Below are positions 6,719 to 7,478 of a stretch of DNA of 7,478 nt, piece by piece; position 1 is the first letter of the stretch; each line of letters starts with the position of its first letter. Position numbers and translations under genes: made by a program. The stretch lies in NCBI GenBank assembly GCA_020216965.1, contig JAIWOJ010000092.1:1-7478 (forward strand). The letters are read 5' to 3'. This DNA comes from Prosthecobacter sp. (GTDB lineage: Bacteria; Verrucomicrobiota; Verrucomicrobiia; Verrucomicrobiales; Verrucomicrobiaceae). The notes under the pieces were generated by a model. The model was not told the DNA's origin. It made no database searches and saw only the letters and a program-made list of their open reading frames with translations.

Positions 6719-7399
6719 ATGCCGCCCCTCTATCCTAGGCTGATGACCTGTGTCTTGATTGCGATCCTCGGTAACTGCGCTCAAGAGCAGCGCCGCAGCG
6801 CAGCGCAGATGCGCCAAGCCGTGAACCTAGCCGGACGGCATGGCCTGGTGGACGTGCGTGCGACCGTCCCTGGCGTGCGGATCGATCTGAAGTATGGCAC
6901 GGCAGATAACCTCACCGGTCAGCCGCTCTACCCACGCCACATGCCCTGTCTCCTGCGGGCATCGACCGCAGAGCGCCTGCGTCAGGCACAGATCACCCTG
7001 GCCGCACAAGGCTATCGCCTCCGTCTCTGGGATGCCTGGCGTCCACCGGAGGTGCAGGAAAGATTGCATCGCCACGCAGGCAGCACCGGCCTCTTTCTCA
7101 GCCCAGGCACTGGCTGGTCGCGCCACTGCGGCGGCGTCTCCCTAGATGCCACGCTGGAGGATGCCCAGGGGAAAGAACTGCGGATGCCGACGGCCTTTGA
7201 TGACAACCTACCAGGCGCTGCCAGCCGTGCAGACCATCCAGACCCCGAAATCCGCCGGAACCTATCCGTGCTGCATCAAGCCATGCGGGACGCTGGCCTG
7301 ATCCCACTGCCGGGCGAATGGTGGCATTTTGATGACATCGACCACCTCCATGACCCCGTCCCCGTCATCTGGGGCCGCGATCTCGGCCTCTTCCCCTAG
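6719..7399 (+). CDS. ddpX: Exported D-alanyl-D-alanine dipeptidase (VanX/DdpX family)
   Basis: Zinc dipeptidase (M15D) that hydrolyses D-Ala-D-Ala. In the VanX setting this removes the vancomycin target; in most chromosomal cases it recycles or feeds on peptidoglycan dipeptide. The product is 226 residues from the ATG at 6719. Zinc ligands are His136 and Asp143 in SRHCGGVSLD (134-143) and His203 in EWWH, with catalytic Glu200. Arg108 in WDAWRPPE matches the VanX substrate arginine, and the DLKYGTADN motif begins at Asp56. The N terminus reads as a signal peptide: Arg7, a hydrophobic core, then LGNC, which resembles a lipobox but has Asn before the cysteine. An in-frame ATG at 6635 would overlap the divergent prepilin peptidase start and add a charged stretch before the signal, so it is rejected; the ATG at 6743 would lose Arg7. 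No vanH, vanA, vanR or vanS homologue is present, which argues against a resistance cluster. Location (periplasm or lipoprotein) is inferred. Confidence 0.9.
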   Translation: MPPLYPRLMTCVLIAILGNCAQEQRRSAAQMRQAVNLAGRHGLVDVRATVPGVRIDLKYGTADNLTGQPLYPRHMPCLLRASTAERLRQAQITLAAQGYRLRLWDAWRPPEVQERLHRHAGSTGLFLSPGTGWSRHCGGVSLDATLEDAQGKELRMPTAFDDNLPGAASRADHPDPEIRRNLSVLHQAMRDAGLIPLPGEWWHFDDIDHLHDPVPVIWGRDLGLFP

Positions 7400-7435
7400 C
7401 CACGGTCCCTTCCATCACCCACTCTAGCCACCCCC

Positions 7436-7478
7436 AAGGGAGCGCTGGCGTCTCGCCGGTAATAAAAAAGGGAGCGCC
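7436..7478. repeat. Tandem 32-bp-period GC-rich intergenic repeat, truncated by window edge
   Basis: The 10-mer aagggagcgc occurs at 7436-7445 and again at 7468-7477, a period of 32 bp. The first unit contains a small hairpin: arms 7445-7450 and 7454-7459 with one G-T pair and a TCT loop. An A-rich linker (7461-7469) separates it from the second copy, which runs off the window. On the minus strand the unit can be read as Thr-Gly-Glu-Thr-Pro-Ala-Leu-Pro, resembling a peptide I recall from spurious small ORFs in verrucomicrobial genomes, which suggests a dispersed intergenic element; this is from memory and unverified. It is not a terminator for the dipeptidase gene, since no T run follows the hairpin. 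Confidence 0.55.

Noticed and set aside
5906..6738. Long plus-strand ORFs antisense to the prepilin peptidase gene
   Set aside because: The opposite strand encodes a protein with all catalytic motifs of the family; the antisense translations are low-complexity shadows of GC-rich codons.
6719..7399. Vancomycin-resistance cluster
   Set aside because: Only the dipeptidase is present, with an export signal and no ligase, dehydrogenase or two-component regulator beside it; chromosomal DdpX-like enzymes are common.

Overview
The window looks like chromosomal DNA of a verrucomicrobial bacterium (Prosthecobacter/Verrucomicrobium-like). This rests on recognition of protein styles, not on a search: a large surface protein mixing putative-Ig modules with kelch repeats of the 'WTD..GNLWLFGG' type, a prepilin peptidase with a long insertion, gene starts mostly without Shine-Dalgarno sequences, and a GC-rich intergenic repeat at the right end. 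No phage, integrase, transposase, tRNA, rRNA or CRISPR array was seen.

Layout, left to right. (1) Positions 1-2873 hold the 3' part of a large gene for a probable secreted or surface protein (Ig-like modules, a kelch propeller, a C-terminal beta-rich region); its start lies outside the window, and parts of it are much more AT-rich than the rest. (2) 3022-3756 encodes an unrecognised protein with two membrane helices and a soluble C-terminal domain. (3) 3857-4096 is acpP, the acyl carrier protein of fatty-acid synthesis, followed by a textbook intrinsic terminator at 4128-4154. (4) 4193-5470 encodes an M48 (Ste24-type) integral-membrane zinc protease with a ten-G run in its coding sequence. 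(5) 5485-6636, on the minus strand and tail-to-tail with the protease, encodes a type IV prepilin peptidase with an additional soluble insertion. (6) 6719-7399, divergent from it, encodes a VanX/DdpX-family D-Ala-D-Ala dipeptidase with an export signal. (7) 7436-7478 is the start of a 32-bp-period repeat with a small hairpin, cut by the window edge.

The genes do not form one pathway. The common theme is the cell envelope: a surface protein, membrane proteolysis, pilin/pseudopilin processing, peptidoglycan-peptide recycling and lipid synthesis. acpP is sealed by its own terminator, and the strand switches at 5470/5485 and 6636/6719 divide the remainder into separate transcription units. I see no convincing new multi-gene system. 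The best leads are the kelch domain apparently inserted within a surface-protein module, the 20-residue internal repeat of the unknown membrane protein, the G10 tract in the protease gene, the insertion in the prepilin peptidase, and the terminal repeat.
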